64,000 nucleotides of DNA from Agaribacillus sp965228415 (GTDB lineage Bacteria; Bacteroidota; Bacteroidia; Cytophagales; Cyclobacteriaceae): assembly GCA_965228415.1 (NCBI GenBank), contig OZ245814.1, forward strand, positions 1,178,001 through 1,242,000. Direction: 5' to 3'. The position numbers were made by a program, and so were the translations under genes. Within the stretch, counting starts at the first letter, position 1. Each line of letters opens with the position of its first letter. Shown piece by piece: positions 17,702 to 26,728 of this stretch. The notes under the pieces are model-generated. The model did no database searches and was not told the origin of the DNA. It worked only from the letters and a program-made list of their open reading frames with translations.

Positions 17702-18382
17702 ATGAAAAAAATTGTTACCAGTGTTTTACTTTCCGCATTACTTCTTCCCTGGCAACATCACATAATGGCTCAAACAACAACCGACACGCTCCAAAATCAG
17801 CAAACCGGCATCTTTTTTTATGGTGGCATTGGTCCTGCCATTCCGTTGGGAGACTTTGGGGATGAAAGAGAAAGCGGCTTCGATCTTAATACTGCTATAG
17901 AATACCGCTTTCCCAATCGTTTTATGCTACGAGGCATGTTTGATTTTTCAAATTTCAGATTTAACCCGGGCGCGATAACACAGAATATTGATAACCAGGA
18001 TTTTGAGATCGGAGGATCCAATAATTTAATTTCTTTGCTGGTTTCGGGAGGCTACTACCTCTCACTTGGCCGTTTTACCCCGTACGGATTCCTGGGGGCC
18101 GGGGCATCCTTTGTCTCCCACCCGACGGTGGACCTGGATTTATCTGGTAATGTGATTGATATTGACCAGGAAGTGAGTGCTCATTTTAGCCATGTAGCAG
18201 GTTTAGGAGTTGATTTTGCTTTAAATCCGCTAACAGAAGAAGAGATAGCCGATAACAAAGTCAAGACGGTCTATATTATTTATCTGGAGTCATTTTATAC
18301 CAGAATACCCGCTACCACAGACCTATCCGCACACAAATTCAATCTGCTCTCACTGAACATCGGCATAAAAACCCATTTTTAA
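17702..18382 (+). CDS. Outer membrane beta-barrel protein (OmpA-like barrel)
   Basis: 226 residues from the ATG at 17702 (MKKIVTSVLLSALLLP, signal peptide ending near HHIMAQ). An in-frame ATG at 17666 would add a poor leader. The mature protein shows the eight-stranded barrel pattern common in Bacteroidota: GIFFYGGIGPAIPLGDFG, NTAIEYRFPNRFMLRGMFDF, LISLLVSGGYYLSLGRFTPYGFLGAGASF, and a terminal strand LLSLNIGIKTHF. No enzymatic motif is seen. It is transcribed divergently from the nap operon, but shared control is not shown. Role unknown; perhaps an envelope structural or small-pore protein. Confidence 0.75.
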   Translation: MKKIVTSVLLSALLLPWQHHIMAQTTTDTLQNQQTGIFFYGGIGPAIPLGDFGDERESGFDLNTAIEYRFPNRFMLRGMFDFSNFRFNPGAITQNIDNQDFEIGGSNNLISLLVSGGYYLSLGRFTPYGFLGAGASFVSHPTVDLDLSGNVIDIDQEVSAHFSHVAGLGVDFALNPLTEEEIADNKVKTVYIIYLESFYTRIPATTDLSAHKFNLLSLNIGIKTHF

Positions 18383-18451
18383 TACTTTCCAATTAGTGGA
18401 ATGAGTGAGCTTCGTGCAGTTTGTTTATGCAAACCGCTCTATAAACATAAA

Positions 18452-18484
18452 AATGGCCGCCGGCATTAATTACCAGCGGCCATT
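18452..18484. terminator. Bidirectional terminator between convergent genes
   Basis: Perfect 9-bp arms AATGGCCGC / GCGGCCATT with a 15-base loop. T-runs occur on both strands (tcttttt after it on the plus strand, the complement of aaaaa before it on the minus strand). It serves the gene ending at 18382 and the one ending at 18505. Confidence 0.85.
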
Positions 18485-18504
18485 GATCTTTTTAAATATA
18501 ACCG

Positions 18505-19086
18505 TTAATAATAGCGATAACGCGGTGGCTCATTGCCGCTGATACGTACATAAAGGTTTGCCTTGGCTTTATGGTTGCTTAGATGGTCATGAACTAACAA
18601 CATGCCTTCTAAACGGCTCATTTTATTACCGGAAAAGCTTTGTGTCTCTTCTTCCAGCAGTTGCTGGTCAGACATCCCTTTCATAATTTCCCATGTCTCC
18701 TCCAAGCTGGTCTTGACCATATTCTTGACATCGTCTTTACTCATGCCTGAGACATCTACCGTTGGCGGCGGGCCGTCGGGTTTAACATCTTTTAAAAACA
18801 TGTTGGAGATTACCTTTGAGGAACCTCCGATGTGAACCAGCTGCTCAGCAAATGACCGGACACTGTCATGAGGCTTGTAATTGTATTGATCTTCCGGCAT
18901 GGCGTCGGCCAATTCCATTAATTGAGAAATAGCCTCGGTCCATACAGGAGCGTGACCCTCAACAATTTTGTAGGTCGGAACACTTTCCCCGGCTTCCTGT
19001 GTATCACTCTCCTTCGTAGGGGCAGCACAATAGGATAAAACCAATGCCAGACTCAGCAGGCATGCGCAGTTAAATAATGTTTTCAT
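18505..19086 (-). CDS. DinB-like lipoprotein
   Basis: 193 residues. The signal peptide ends in a lipobox LSYCA (Cys20). The mature part is a four-helix bundle of the DinB/YfiT-like superfamily: WTEAISQLMELADAMPEDQY (helix 1), SFAEQLVHIGGSS (the conserved His region after helix 2) and GMLLVHDHLSNHKAKANLYV (C-terminal His cluster). DinB-like proteins bind a metal ion through three histidines and include thiol transferases, but exported members are of unknown function. It is unrelated to DNA polymerase IV despite the name. Two other exported DinB-like proteins lie in this window (34196-34810 and 48062-48700). Confidence 0.85.
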   Translation of the reverse strand: MKTLFNCACLLSLALVLSYCAAPTKESDTQEAGESVPTYKIVEGHAPVWTEAISQLMELADAMPEDQYNYKPHDSVRSFAEQLVHIGGSSKVISNMFLKDVKPDGPPPTVDVSGMSKDDVKNMVKTSLEETWEIMKGMSDQQLLEEETQSFSGNKMSRLEGMLLVHDHLSNHKAKANLYVRISGNEPPRYRYY

Positions 19087-19191
19087 ATTAGATAAAGTTG
19101 GTTAAAGGTAATAACAAGATAAGGAATTAATTGCTGAACTAAATGCGTGAGTACCAGAAAAATGCGTGTGTCAACAGGAAAAATGCCCCTC

Positions 19192-19719
19192 TTATTCCCT
19201 GTGATTTGTCGCTTTAATAATTTTCCCGAAAGCGTCAATTATCTGTTGTCCGGTCGCCGTATTGTTATCAATTTCTCCGTCAAAATCAAACGTCTTTTCC
19301 ATAGAAAGGGTATTCATCGCCAGGATGTCGCTATCCGCCATTTTGATTTGCTGTGTGTTATCTCTGGTTTTTACCCTGTCGAGGCAAATTTCGGATTTGG
19401 TTATGATTTTAATAAGTTTTACGTTAAAATCCGCCTGCAACTGTAATAGCATCTTGTCAAAGGCATCGGTCAGGCCGGTGGCCTCAAATATCACTTCATC
19501 TTTCTGCTGCAAACATTTTCTCACGGCTTTCTCGATTGCTTCAAATACCTCCAGGATATAGGTGTCATTGTCATAATTTCTTTCATTTTTGAGCCTGAGC
19601 GCTATGGCTTCAACCGGTAGAAAAGGCATGGAAAAATGGTTGCTCAGGAGGTTCCCAATAAACGTTTTTCCACTTCCTTTTGGGCCAATTAATATGTAGA
19701 TTTTTTTTCCTGGTTGCAT
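19192..19719 (-). CDS. P-loop ATPase/kinase-like protein
   Basis: 175 residues. The Walker A motif GPKGSGKT sits at residues 13-20 (IYILIGPKGSGKTFIGNLLS), as in shikimate kinase, gluconokinase and zeta-toxin-like small kinases. EVIFEATGLTDAFDKML matches the lid/substrate segment of this group, and SEICLDRVKTRDNTQQI provides possible Arg contacts. No clear substrate motif was recognised, so the phosphate acceptor is unknown. Cytoplasmic, no signal peptide, and not obviously in an operon with its neighbours. Confidence 0.7.
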   Translation of the reverse strand: MQPGKKIYILIGPKGSGKTFIGNLLSNHFSMPFLPVEAIALRLKNERNYDNDTYILEVFEAIEKAVRKCLQQKDEVIFEATGLTDAFDKMLLQLQADFNVKLIKIITKSEICLDRVKTRDNTQQIKMADSDILAMNTLSMEKTFDFDGEIDNNTATGQQIIDAFGKIIKATNHRE

Positions 19720-19792
19720 GGCTGCTTTCCCAAACTAAATATCCATACATTTTTTCTCTCTTCAAACAAAATTCATTTCAATATTAAAGATG

Positions 19793-20227
19793 TCATTTGT
19801 ATGCGATCAATACCATGGAATTACCATCGGGATCCTTAAAACCCAACGCGTAACAATCATTGTTTTCCGTCACATCTTCAAGCAATGAGCCCCCGTTTTC
19901 CGGAATTTTTTGTTTGTAGTCATCCAAACGGTCGACAATAATATCAAACTGATGCCGATTCTGCCTTGCCGTATTGCGGGCGATTTCCGCAGGGCACATC
20001 AACATTTTCATCCCACCAAATTTCCCCTCGTAAAGTATACCTCCATATTTCGGAACTTTAGTAAACCGAACCTCAAATACTTCCCGGTAAAAATTTACCA
20101 TCTCTTCCATGTTGGTGACGGCGATGGTGAAGCCGCTAATTTGATAGTCGCTGTTTTCCATATTTTGTGCTATTAATAAAGGTGTATAAAATGGCATGCA
20201 TATCCAGGCGATTAAAACATACTTCAT
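19793..20227 (-). CDS. VOC-family (glyoxalase/bleomycin-resistance-like) protein with signal peptide
   Basis: 144 residues. The VOC fold is indicated by GFTIAVTNMEEMVNFYREVF, LYEGKFGGMKMLMCP and the final strand CYALGFKDPDGNSMVLIAYK. The N-terminus MKYVLIAWICMPFYTPLLIAQ looks like a Sec signal peptide, which is unusual because most VOC proteins are cytoplasmic. A second in-frame Met (MENSDYQISGF) could instead start a cytoplasmic version. Metal-binding residues are not complete enough to name a reaction. Confidence 0.75.
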   Translation of the reverse strand: MKYVLIAWICMPFYTPLLIAQNMENSDYQISGFTIAVTNMEEMVNFYREVFEVRFTKVPKYGGILYEGKFGGMKMLMCPAEIARNTARQNRHQFDIIVDRLDDYKQKIPENGGSLLEDVTENNDCYALGFKDPDGNSMVLIAYK

Positions 20228-20360
20228 TGCAAATTTTAATTTTACTTTTTACATTGGTGCAGGCTCAATGACGGAACATTTAGTGGCCAAAGGATCAAAT
20301 TTAAAGACCGTTCTTTCAACTTATCGACCGAACTGATCGGTTAGGACCAATTATTTGAGT

Positions 20361-21470
20361 ATGCGTCAACAACAGCTTTTTCAATTAATGTCCATATTAT
20401 TGGTAGCCGGAGGGGTCCAGGCCATTTTTCTGGGCATTTCCATTTTTCGCGCTAACAGAACTTTTCAAAACTTCCTGCTGTGCACCCATCTTATTGTATT
20501 TGCCATTTTTATCATATTGCCTGAGATCTATAAATATTATGTGGTTCAATTCCCGCACATAACCGCCGCTTATTTTCCATTTATGCTTTTGATTGGCCCC
20601 AGTGTCTATTTGTATTGCCTTGGATTCCTGACAAAATTGCGTTTGTCGCGGGCACCGGTCCACATCCTTCCTTTTGTTATCAACTACCTTTACCTTATTC
20701 CCTTTCTGACGAAATCAGCGGCAGAGAAAAGAATCATCAACCAATCGGTGATGAGTGAGGGTATTCCAACCGATTTTAAAATCATGTGGGGAATTTATTG
20801 TATTCACATTTTGATTTACCTGTATGCTGCCGCGAGGGCTCTTGGCGAGACAAAACAAATGAATCACTTAAAGAAGCGTTTCAACATACAGGTAAAATGG
20901 ATGCGGAAAATTTTGCGCCTGAACTTTCTCATCTGGGGATTGTATTTTGTGTTTTTTCTGATCTATCAAGCTGGCATTGATATTAAATACTATAACTATT
21001 GGACTTATTTCTTTGGTTTTAGCCTGTCGATAGGGGTTTATTCATTTGGTTATTCGCTAATTAAACATCCCGCGATATTGACTTACGGTAATCCTAAAGC
21101 ACCAAAATACACCCATAGCGGCCTCAATGAACACAACGCCGAAAATCAGTATCAAAAATTGCAGGCTTACATTGAGTCGACCAGGGTTTATACAAATGCC
21201 GAACTTTCTTTGAGCGATTTGTCGAATGCCCTGGGTTTATCTTCTCATCAATTGTCTCAGATCATCAACCAGTTTGGTAACAACAATTTTTATGATTTTA
21301 TCAACGGTTACAGAATAGCCTATGCCAGGGAGTTGCTTCAGACAAAACCTGACCTAAATGTATTGGAAATCGCCTATGACGCAGGTTTCAATTCGAAAAG
21401 CACCTTTAACCTCGCCTTTAAAAAGTTCACCGGTCAGACACCTACTCAATTCAGGCAGGTTAATTCTTAA
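20361..21470 (+). CDS. AraC family regulator with N-terminal membrane domain
   Basis: 369 residues from the ATG at 20361. Residues 1 to ~235 contain about seven hydrophobic helices (FQLMSILLVAGGVQAIFLGI, ITAAYFPFMLLIGPSVYLY, FLIWGLYFVFFLIY, WTYFFGFSLSIGVYSFGY). Residues ~265-369 are a two-helix-turn-helix AraC domain: LSLSDLSNALGLSSHQLSQ, then VLEIAYDAGFNSKSTFNLAF and KKFTGQTPTQFR. This 7TM-AraC plan is common in Bacteroidota, where the membrane part is thought to sense a signal. The 3' end is only 8 bp from the end of the convergent deoD gene. The target is unknown. Confidence 0.88.
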   Translation: MRQQQLFQLMSILLVAGGVQAIFLGISIFRANRTFQNFLLCTHLIVFAIFIILPEIYKYYVVQFPHITAAYFPFMLLIGPSVYLYCLGFLTKLRLSRAPVHILPFVINYLYLIPFLTKSAAEKRIINQSVMSEGIPTDFKIMWGIYCIHILIYLYAAARALGETKQMNHLKKRFNIQVKWMRKILRLNFLIWGLYFVFFLIYQAGIDIKYYNYWTYFFGFSLSIGVYSFGYSLIKHPAILTYGNPKAPKYTHSGLNEHNAENQYQKLQAYIESTRVYTNAELSLSDLSNALGLSSHQLSQIINQFGNNNFYDFINGYRIAYARELLQTKPDLNVLEIAYDAGFNSKSTFNLAFKKFTGQTPTQFRQVNS

Positions 21471-21478
21471 ATTGTCTT

Positions 21479-22180
21479 TCAGGCAATTTTCAAAGCAATA
21501 GTAATCATGTCTGTAAAAGACTTTTCCCGGTCCTGCGCCGAAGATGCTTCCCCGGTCAGGATGTTATCACTTACGGTAAGCAACGACAGGGGGGATACCT
21601 TAAATCTCGCTGCCAGCGTGTATAAAATAGCCGTTTCCATTTCAACACACAAAACGTTATGTGCGGCCAGTATTTCCCAGCGTTGAGGGTCATTGGGGTG
21701 ATAGAACAGGTCTGTGCTAAAGATGTTTCCTACGGTGGTCTTTATGCTCATCTCGCCGGCCACTTTTTGTGCGGATTGCAGCAGTGAAAAATCCGCCAGT
21801 GGCGCAAAGTCCAGGCCATTGAAAGTACTTCGGTTAATGTTGGAGTCTGTGGAAGCTCCCATGGCAACTACTACATTGCCAAGCGCCAATCCGGGTTGAA
21901 TACAGCCACATGTCCCGACTCTAATGATCTTCTTGACACCGTAATCAACGATCAATTCATTCAAATAAATGGCAGTGCTTGGCATGCCGATTCCCGTTCC
22001 CATCACAGATACGCTTTTACCTTCAAACCCGCCCGTATAACCATACATACCCCGAATTTCATTAAAGCATACTGCATCCGCTAGCATTGTCTCCGCAATA
22101 TGCCTTGCCCGTTTGGGATCTCCGGAAATCAGTACTGTTTCGGCGATATCACCAGGATTAGCTGCTATGTGTAGGCTCAT
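21479..22180 (-). CDS. deoD: Purine-nucleoside phosphorylase, DeoD type
   Basis: 233 residues, the normal length for the hexameric DeoD type. It cleaves purine (deoxy)nucleosides with phosphate to base and (deoxy)ribose 1-phosphate in nucleotide salvage. Motifs: MSLHIAANPGDIAETVLISG (start), phosphate-binding GDPKRA, MGTGIGMPSTAIYLNELI, IRVGTCGCIQPGLALGNVV, the ribose/base site VEMETAILYTLA and VSDNILTGE. Cytoplasmic. Not in an operon with neighbours; it converges with the AraC gene and is separated from aconitase by 193 bp. Confidence 0.95.
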   Translation of the reverse strand: MSLHIAANPGDIAETVLISGDPKRARHIAETMLADAVCFNEIRGMYGYTGGFEGKSVSVMGTGIGMPSTAIYLNELIVDYGVKKIIRVGTCGCIQPGLALGNVVVAMGASTDSNINRSTFNGLDFAPLADFSLLQSAQKVAGEMSIKTTVGNIFSTDLFYHPNDPQRWEILAAHNVLCVEMETAILYTLAARFKVSPLSLLTVSDNILTGEASSAQDREKSFTDMITIALKIA

Positions 22181-22271
22181 AGGATGGACGATTGATTTTG
22201 GTCGGGTTTAAATAGAACCATTGTGTGCGATACCCACTTCTTCATGGTAGTTTATAAAAGTGGCTAGTAAA

Positions 22272-22305
22272 GGCTTTGCAATCTGCCCAGACATTTTGCA
22301 AAGCC
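22272..22305 (-). terminator. Probable terminator downstream of aconitase
   Basis: 10-bp arms GGCTTTGCAA / TTGCAAAGCC with a 14-base loop, between the ends of two genes read on the minus strand. The following minus-strand bases (TTTACTAG) give only a weak T-run. A short palindrome, CGGGAATATTCCCG, lies at about 22326-22339. Confidence 0.5.
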
Positions 22306-22373
22306 CGCTTCAAAACATTGGCCGGCGGGAATATTCCCGAGCCAGCAGCTAAAAACCAGCCATCAAAAATCAA

Positions 22374-24638
22374 TTAAGCATTCTGCTTTTTGATCAAATT
22401 CAAAGCTGAGCCAGCACGGAACCATTCTATCTGCCCCTCGTTATAGGTATGATTGGCCAGGATTGTATCTTCAGAGCCATCAGCGTGTTTGGCCACGATC
22501 GTCAAAGGTTTACCGGCACTAAATTCTTTCAAATCCACAAAATCCAGCGTATCATCTTCCTGTATTTTGTCGTAGTCGGCCTCGTTGGCGAAAGTCAGTG
22601 CCAGCATGCCCTGTTTTTTCAAATTGGTTTCGTGGATTCTGGCAAAAGACCTTACCAATACGGCGATTACCCCCAGGTGTCTTGGTTGCATGGCGGCGTG
22701 TTCACGTGATGAACCTTCTCCATAATTCTGATCTCCTACCACAATGGTTGGAACACCGGCAGCCTTATAGGCTCTTTGAACATCAGGCACGGCTCCATAT
22801 TCTCCGGTTAATTGATTTTTAACATTGTCGGTTTTATCATTGAAGGCATTAACAGCACCGGTAAGCGTATTGTTGGAAATATTATCCAGGTGTCCCCTGA
22901 ATCGCAACCACGGTCCGGCCATGGAAATGTGATCGGTAGTACATTTACCTTTGGCTTTGATCAGCAATTTGGCGCCGTAAATGTTTTCTCCGGTCCAGGG
23001 TGAAAAAGGCGTTAGTAATTGAAGCCTTTTGGAGTCGGGGTTCACCGATATAGTGACCGACGAACCATCTTCAGAAGGTGCTTTAAAGCCGGGATCCTCG
23101 ACATCAAATCCCTTTTCCGGCAATTCATCTCCCTTAGGCGGGTCCAGCATCACTTCTTCGCCACTTTCATTGACCAGCTTATCAGTGATAGGATTGAATC
23201 CTAAATTTCCGGATATCGCTATGGCAGCCACTATTTCCGGAGAAGCCACAAAGGCATGTGTATTGGGGTTGCCGTCGTTACGTTTGGCAAAATTTCTGTT
23301 AAAAGAGTGAATGATGGAGTTTTTCTCTCCCTGGTCGGCTCCGCTCCTGGCCCATTGGCCAATGCAGGGACCGCAGGCATTGGTAAATATCTTGGCATCT
23401 AACTTTTCAAAGGTTTCTATATATCCATCTCTTTCAATGGTATACCTTACCTGCTCGGAACCCGGATTAATGCCAAATTCAGCCTTGGTTTTCAACCCCT
23501 TCTCCAGTGCTTGCTCGGCAATTGAGGCGGCCCTGGATATGTCTTCATAGGAAGAATTGGTACAGGATCCTATCAATCCCCACTCGATCTTTTCCGGCCA
23601 GCCGTTTTCTTTCAGCGTACTGGCCATTTCAGAAACCGGCGTAGCCAGATCCGGCGTGAAAGGACCATTGATATGTGGTTCCAGTTCTGACAGATTAATC
23701 TCGATTACCTGATCAAAATATTGCTCGGGATTGGCATAAACCTCGGGATCTCCAGTTAAGTGCTCCCTAATGCCATTAGCCAGATCAGCTACCTCTGCCC
23801 TTCCGGTAGCTCTCAGGTATCTTTCCATAGAATCATCATAGCCAAAAGTAGAAGTAGTTGCACCTATTTCAGCACCCATATTACAAATTGTACCTTTTCC
23901 GGTACATGACAGGCTTCGTGCTCCTTCTCCAAAATATTCTAAAATCGCCCCTGTACCTCCTTTAACGGTAAGTATACCCGCTACTTTCAATATGACATCT
24001 TTAGAGGCGGTCCAGCCATTTAGCTCACCGGTCAATTTAACGCCAATTAATTTGGGGTATTTTAATTCCCATGGCATGCCTGCCATTACATCAACCGCAT
24101 CAGCTCCTCCGACACCGATAGCCAACATGCCCAACCCACCGGCATTTACAGTATGAGAATCCGTACCGATCATCATACCGCCGGGGAAGGCATAGTTTTC
24201 CAAAACTACCTGGTGAATAATACCGGCTCCGGGCTTCCAGAATCCAACGCCGTATTTGTCAGACACTGTTTCCAGGAAGTTAAATACCTCATTGCTGGTG
24301 TTCAGGGCATTTTGCAAATCAGCAGCTGCCCCGATTTTTGCCTGGATCAAATGATCACAGTGCACTGTTGTAGGCACCGCGGTTTTCGCTTTCCCGGCTT
24401 GCATAAACTGTAATAAGGCCATTTGAGCCGTAGCATCCTGCAAAGCTATCCGGTCAGGACCAAAATCCACATAGTCCACACCCCGCTTATAAACTTCCGT
24501 CGGGTCTCCTTGTGAAAGATGTGAATACAATATCTTTTCCGCCAACGTAAGTGGTTTCCCTGTCAACGCTTTTGCTTTGTTTATCCGTTCGCCTATGTTT
24601 TCATAAACGGCTTTTATCATATCAATATCGAAGGCCAT
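22374..24638 (-). CDS. acnA: Aconitate hydratase (mitochondrial-type)
   Basis: 754 residues, TCA-cycle isomerisation of citrate to isocitrate through cis-aconitate. The [4Fe-4S] ligands are Cys359 in GSCTNSSYED and Cys422/Cys425 in ACGPCIGQW, nearly the same numbers as mammalian mitochondrial aconitase (358, 421, 424). Other active-site segments are MIGTDSHTVNAGGLGMLAIG, TVHCDHLIQA and the swivel-domain YGEGSSREHAA. The length and close fit to the mitochondrial type distinguish it from the longer AcnA/IRP1 type, so the symbol is by function only. A 326-bp AT-rich region separates it from the divergent Lrp-type regulator. Confidence 0.95.
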   Translation of the reverse strand: MAFDIDMIKAVYENIGERINKAKALTGKPLTLAEKILYSHLSQGDPTEVYKRGVDYVDFGPDRIALQDATAQMALLQFMQAGKAKTAVPTTVHCDHLIQAKIGAAADLQNALNTSNEVFNFLETVSDKYGVGFWKPGAGIIHQVVLENYAFPGGMMIGTDSHTVNAGGLGMLAIGVGGADAVDVMAGMPWELKYPKLIGVKLTGELNGWTASKDVILKVAGILTVKGGTGAILEYFGEGARSLSCTGKGTICNMGAEIGATTSTFGYDDSMERYLRATGRAEVADLANGIREHLTGDPEVYANPEQYFDQVIEINLSELEPHINGPFTPDLATPVSEMASTLKENGWPEKIEWGLIGSCTNSSYEDISRAASIAEQALEKGLKTKAEFGINPGSEQVRYTIERDGYIETFEKLDAKIFTNACGPCIGQWARSGADQGEKNSIIHSFNRNFAKRNDGNPNTHAFVASPEIVAAIAISGNLGFNPITDKLVNESGEEVMLDPPKGDELPEKGFDVEDPGFKAPSEDGSSVTISVNPDSKRLQLLTPFSPWTGENIYGAKLLIKAKGKCTTDHISMAGPWLRFRGHLDNISNNTLTGAVNAFNDKTDNVKNQLTGEYGAVPDVQRAYKAAGVPTIVVGDQNYGEGSSREHAAMQPRHLGVIAVLVRSFARIHETNLKKQGMLALTFANEADYDKIQEDDTLDFVDLKEFSAGKPLTIVAKHADGSEDTILANHTYNEGQIEWFRAGSALNLIKKQNA

Positions 24639-24728
24639 ATTTTATTTATTAATGTTGCTACAATGATTCATAAAGGTAATTATTTTCAATAATTATCATC
24701 AATTACTTTTTCGAAATTTATTACTATC

Positions 24729-24755
24729 GATAATTTATAAATGTTATAAATTATC
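24729..24755. promoter_or_regulatory. 27-bp palindrome between aconitase and Lrp-type regulator
   Basis: Perfect 12-bp arms GATAATTTATAA / TTATAAATTATC around ATG, within the 326-bp divergent promoter region (24639-24964). A second weaker dyad, ATACAA-n5-TTGTAT, lies at about 24896-24912. Lrp/AsnC regulators often bind such AT-rich dyads. The rest of the gap shows no gene. Confidence 0.5.
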
Positions 24756-24964
24756 ATCCCGTGATGACCGGTATGGCTGAGGCAAATGGTTATCTTTCAA
24801 GGATCCCTCCTCAACTGGCAAACTGACATTTTCGCCTAATCACTTCAGGATTTAATACAAAATTACACAATTAAGGTGTTTTAAATATAAAAAATATACA
24901 ACTATTTTGTATTTAGTATAAATATTTAATAATACATTATGTATTTTTAAAAATCATATACCAA

Positions 24965-25453
24965 ATGATATCATATATGAATCCTTTATATCAAATTGAT
25001 AGCATTGACAGCGCTATCCTGTCCTATCTGGCTGAAGATGGCAAAATGCCCTACACAGAAATGGCTAAAAAAATTAGTGTTTCTCACGGCACTATTCACC
25101 AAAGAGTGAAGAAAATGGAAAAAATGGGGATCATTCAAAAAACATCAGTGGTGATAGATTATAATAAATTAGGTTATAAATTAACCTGCTATCTGGGTGT
25201 ATTGGTGAATAGCGGATTGAACATTGACAAGGTTTGTCAGGAACTAAAAAATATTCCGCAAATCACGGTTGCCAATATCACCAGCGGTAAATTTAATATT
25301 ACCTGCAAAATTCGCGCTTTAGATGCCGACCACGCCAAGCACATTATTCAAAATATTCATTCTATTGACGGCGTAATCCGTACGGAAACTACCGTGTCTT
25401 TTGAAGAATTTATCAATAGCAAGGATCAGTTGATACAGGAGATTGCGAAATGA
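24965..25453 (+). CDS. Lrp/AsnC family transcriptional regulator
   Basis: 162 residues; a second ATG at 24977 (MNPLYQIDSID) is equally possible. The N-terminal winged helix is SIDSAILSYLAEDGKMPYTEMAKKISVSHGTIHQRVKKMEKMG, split as the usual helix-turn-helix plus linker. The C-terminal RAM/ligand domain follows: VVIDYNKLGYKLTCYLGVLV and VTSGKFNITCKIRALDADH. These regulators respond to amino acids or related metabolites. It faces away from aconitase across a region with a strong palindrome, suggesting autoregulation and possibly control of acnA. IS110 copy 1 lies 13 bp past its stop. Confidence 0.92.
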   Translation: MISYMNPLYQIDSIDSAILSYLAEDGKMPYTEMAKKISVSHGTIHQRVKKMEKMGIIQKTSVVIDYNKLGYKLTCYLGVLVNSGLNIDKVCQELKNIPQITVANITSGKFNITCKIRALDADHAKHIIQNIHSIDGVIRTETTVSFEEFINSKDQLIQEIAK

Positions 25454-25504
25454 GTGTGGGAGGAGTGTGTATTCTAAGTTAAAGTCAATTAAATCAGTAC
25501 AATT

Positions 25505-26497
25505 TTAGGCTGCAAATTTAAAAGTTTCCACATAGGGTGTTTGCCTTTTTATTACGGCAAACACTCTTGCTATTAATTTGTTTTTGACGATATTTTTAGC
25601 ATTCATTGGGTGTTTTCCTTCAGCTACTCTTCTTTGGTAATACATTCTTATTTCTGGGTTATGTTTAATGGCAGAGACCGCACAATTACTCAATAAGCTT
25701 TTCATTTGTTTATGGGCCATATAGCTGATTTTTGTTTTTCCTTTGCTGTTTCCGGATTGATTAGGAAATGGTGCGGTGCCAGCATAACTAGCAAACTTTC
25801 TCCAACTATCGAATTGGGTGAATCCATGGGTTAGGATAATCATCATTAATGCGGTTTGTGGTCCAATGGATTTAATACTGGTGATCAGATCAAATTGCTG
25901 TTGAAGGGTTTTATCCTGTTTTAACAACCTGGAGATCTCAGCCTGTATATGTTTGATTTCTTCGGTCAACTGTGTAATCATTCTTTCCAATGATTGTAGC
26001 ATTACCGCATTTTTTGTGTCGGTCAAAAAAGCTTGATATTCATGTAAGCTCATCTTCATACCAGCACGTTCCTTAACCAATCGATTTCTGTAATTGACTA
26101 ATTTTTTAAGCTCGATAACGGTTTTTGAAGGCATTACATAGCACTTTATCTTCTCTTTTTTTTCGTAAATGTACTCGGCTATACCTTGGGCATCCATTTT
26201 ATCACTTTTTCCCCGGACTATTCCTCGAGAACGTTTTAATTGTAATCCTCCTAGCAAAGTAAATTTATAACCCTTAGCATTTAAATACTTACTGACAGGT
26301 AAAGAGTACAGGCCTGTATGCTCCAAGCCAAATAAAACATCTGAATATGAACACAATCCCAGGCCTTTAAGCCAATCTATCATTGATCGAAAGCCCTTTT
26401 GATGATTAATAAATCTTTGATATTGACCAGTAGGATAAAGGAATACATCCAGGTGAGATTTGCTAACATCAATGCCAATAAAATATTGAAAATACAT
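25505..26497 (-). CDS. IS110 family transposase (DEDD recombinase), copy 1
   Basis: 330 residues, identical to the protein at 49185-50177. RuvC-like DEDD domain: Asp10 in FIGIDVSKSH, Glu59 in FGLEHTG, Asp99 and Asp102 in GKSDKMDAQG. A coiled linker follows (ITQLTEEIKHIQAEISRLLK). The C-terminal Tnp domain (IKSIGPQTALMMIILTHGF, SYAGTAPFPNQSGNSKGKTK) has Ser248 at the place of the serine nucleophile of IS621. These enzymes recombine DNA under guidance of a bridge RNA encoded in the same element. The gene is complete and appears functional. Confidence 0.96.
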   Translation of the reverse strand: MYFQYFIGIDVSKSHLDVFLYPTGQYQRFINHQKGFRSMIDWLKGLGLCSYSDVLFGLEHTGLYSLPVSKYLNAKGYKFTLLGGLQLKRSRGIVRGKSDKMDAQGIAEYIYEKKEKIKCYVMPSKTVIELKKLVNYRNRLVKERAGMKMSLHEYQAFLTDTKNAVMLQSLERMITQLTEEIKHIQAEISRLLKQDKTLQQQFDLITSIKSIGPQTALMMIILTHGFTQFDSWRKFASYAGTAPFPNQSGNSKGKTKISYMAHKQMKSLLSNCAVSAIKHNPEIRMYYQRRVAEGKHPMNAKNIVKNKLIARVFAVIKRQTPYVETFKFAA

Positions 26498-26524
26498 AAC
26501 TTTATAGTATTAAAATTAAAAATC

Positions 26525-26728
26525 AGTTGCCTGCACTACTACCTTTAGAAGGTCTGCTAACCTAAAATTCTAATTGGTTCAGAAGGCAACTCTTAAGAAG
26601 AATGGGGACTAATACACACTTTAGGCCTTAATCCTGGAGTGTGGGAAAGTTCACCCCATTCTTCTTTAAAGTTATTCACTATCTAATTAATTTAATATGT
26701 ATATGTTGATAACTTAAAAGTTACCAAC
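26525..26728 (-). ncRNA. Predicted IS110 bridge RNA, copy 1
   Basis: Same sequence as the RNA region of copy 2, on the minus strand: 5' hairpin ~26705-26728, target-binding stem-loop 26595-26666 and donor-binding stem-loop 26525-26591. Guide assignments are given under copy 2. For this insertion the right target guide (AGTGTGT) is fully complementary to ACACACT at the right junction. Confidence 0.75.
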
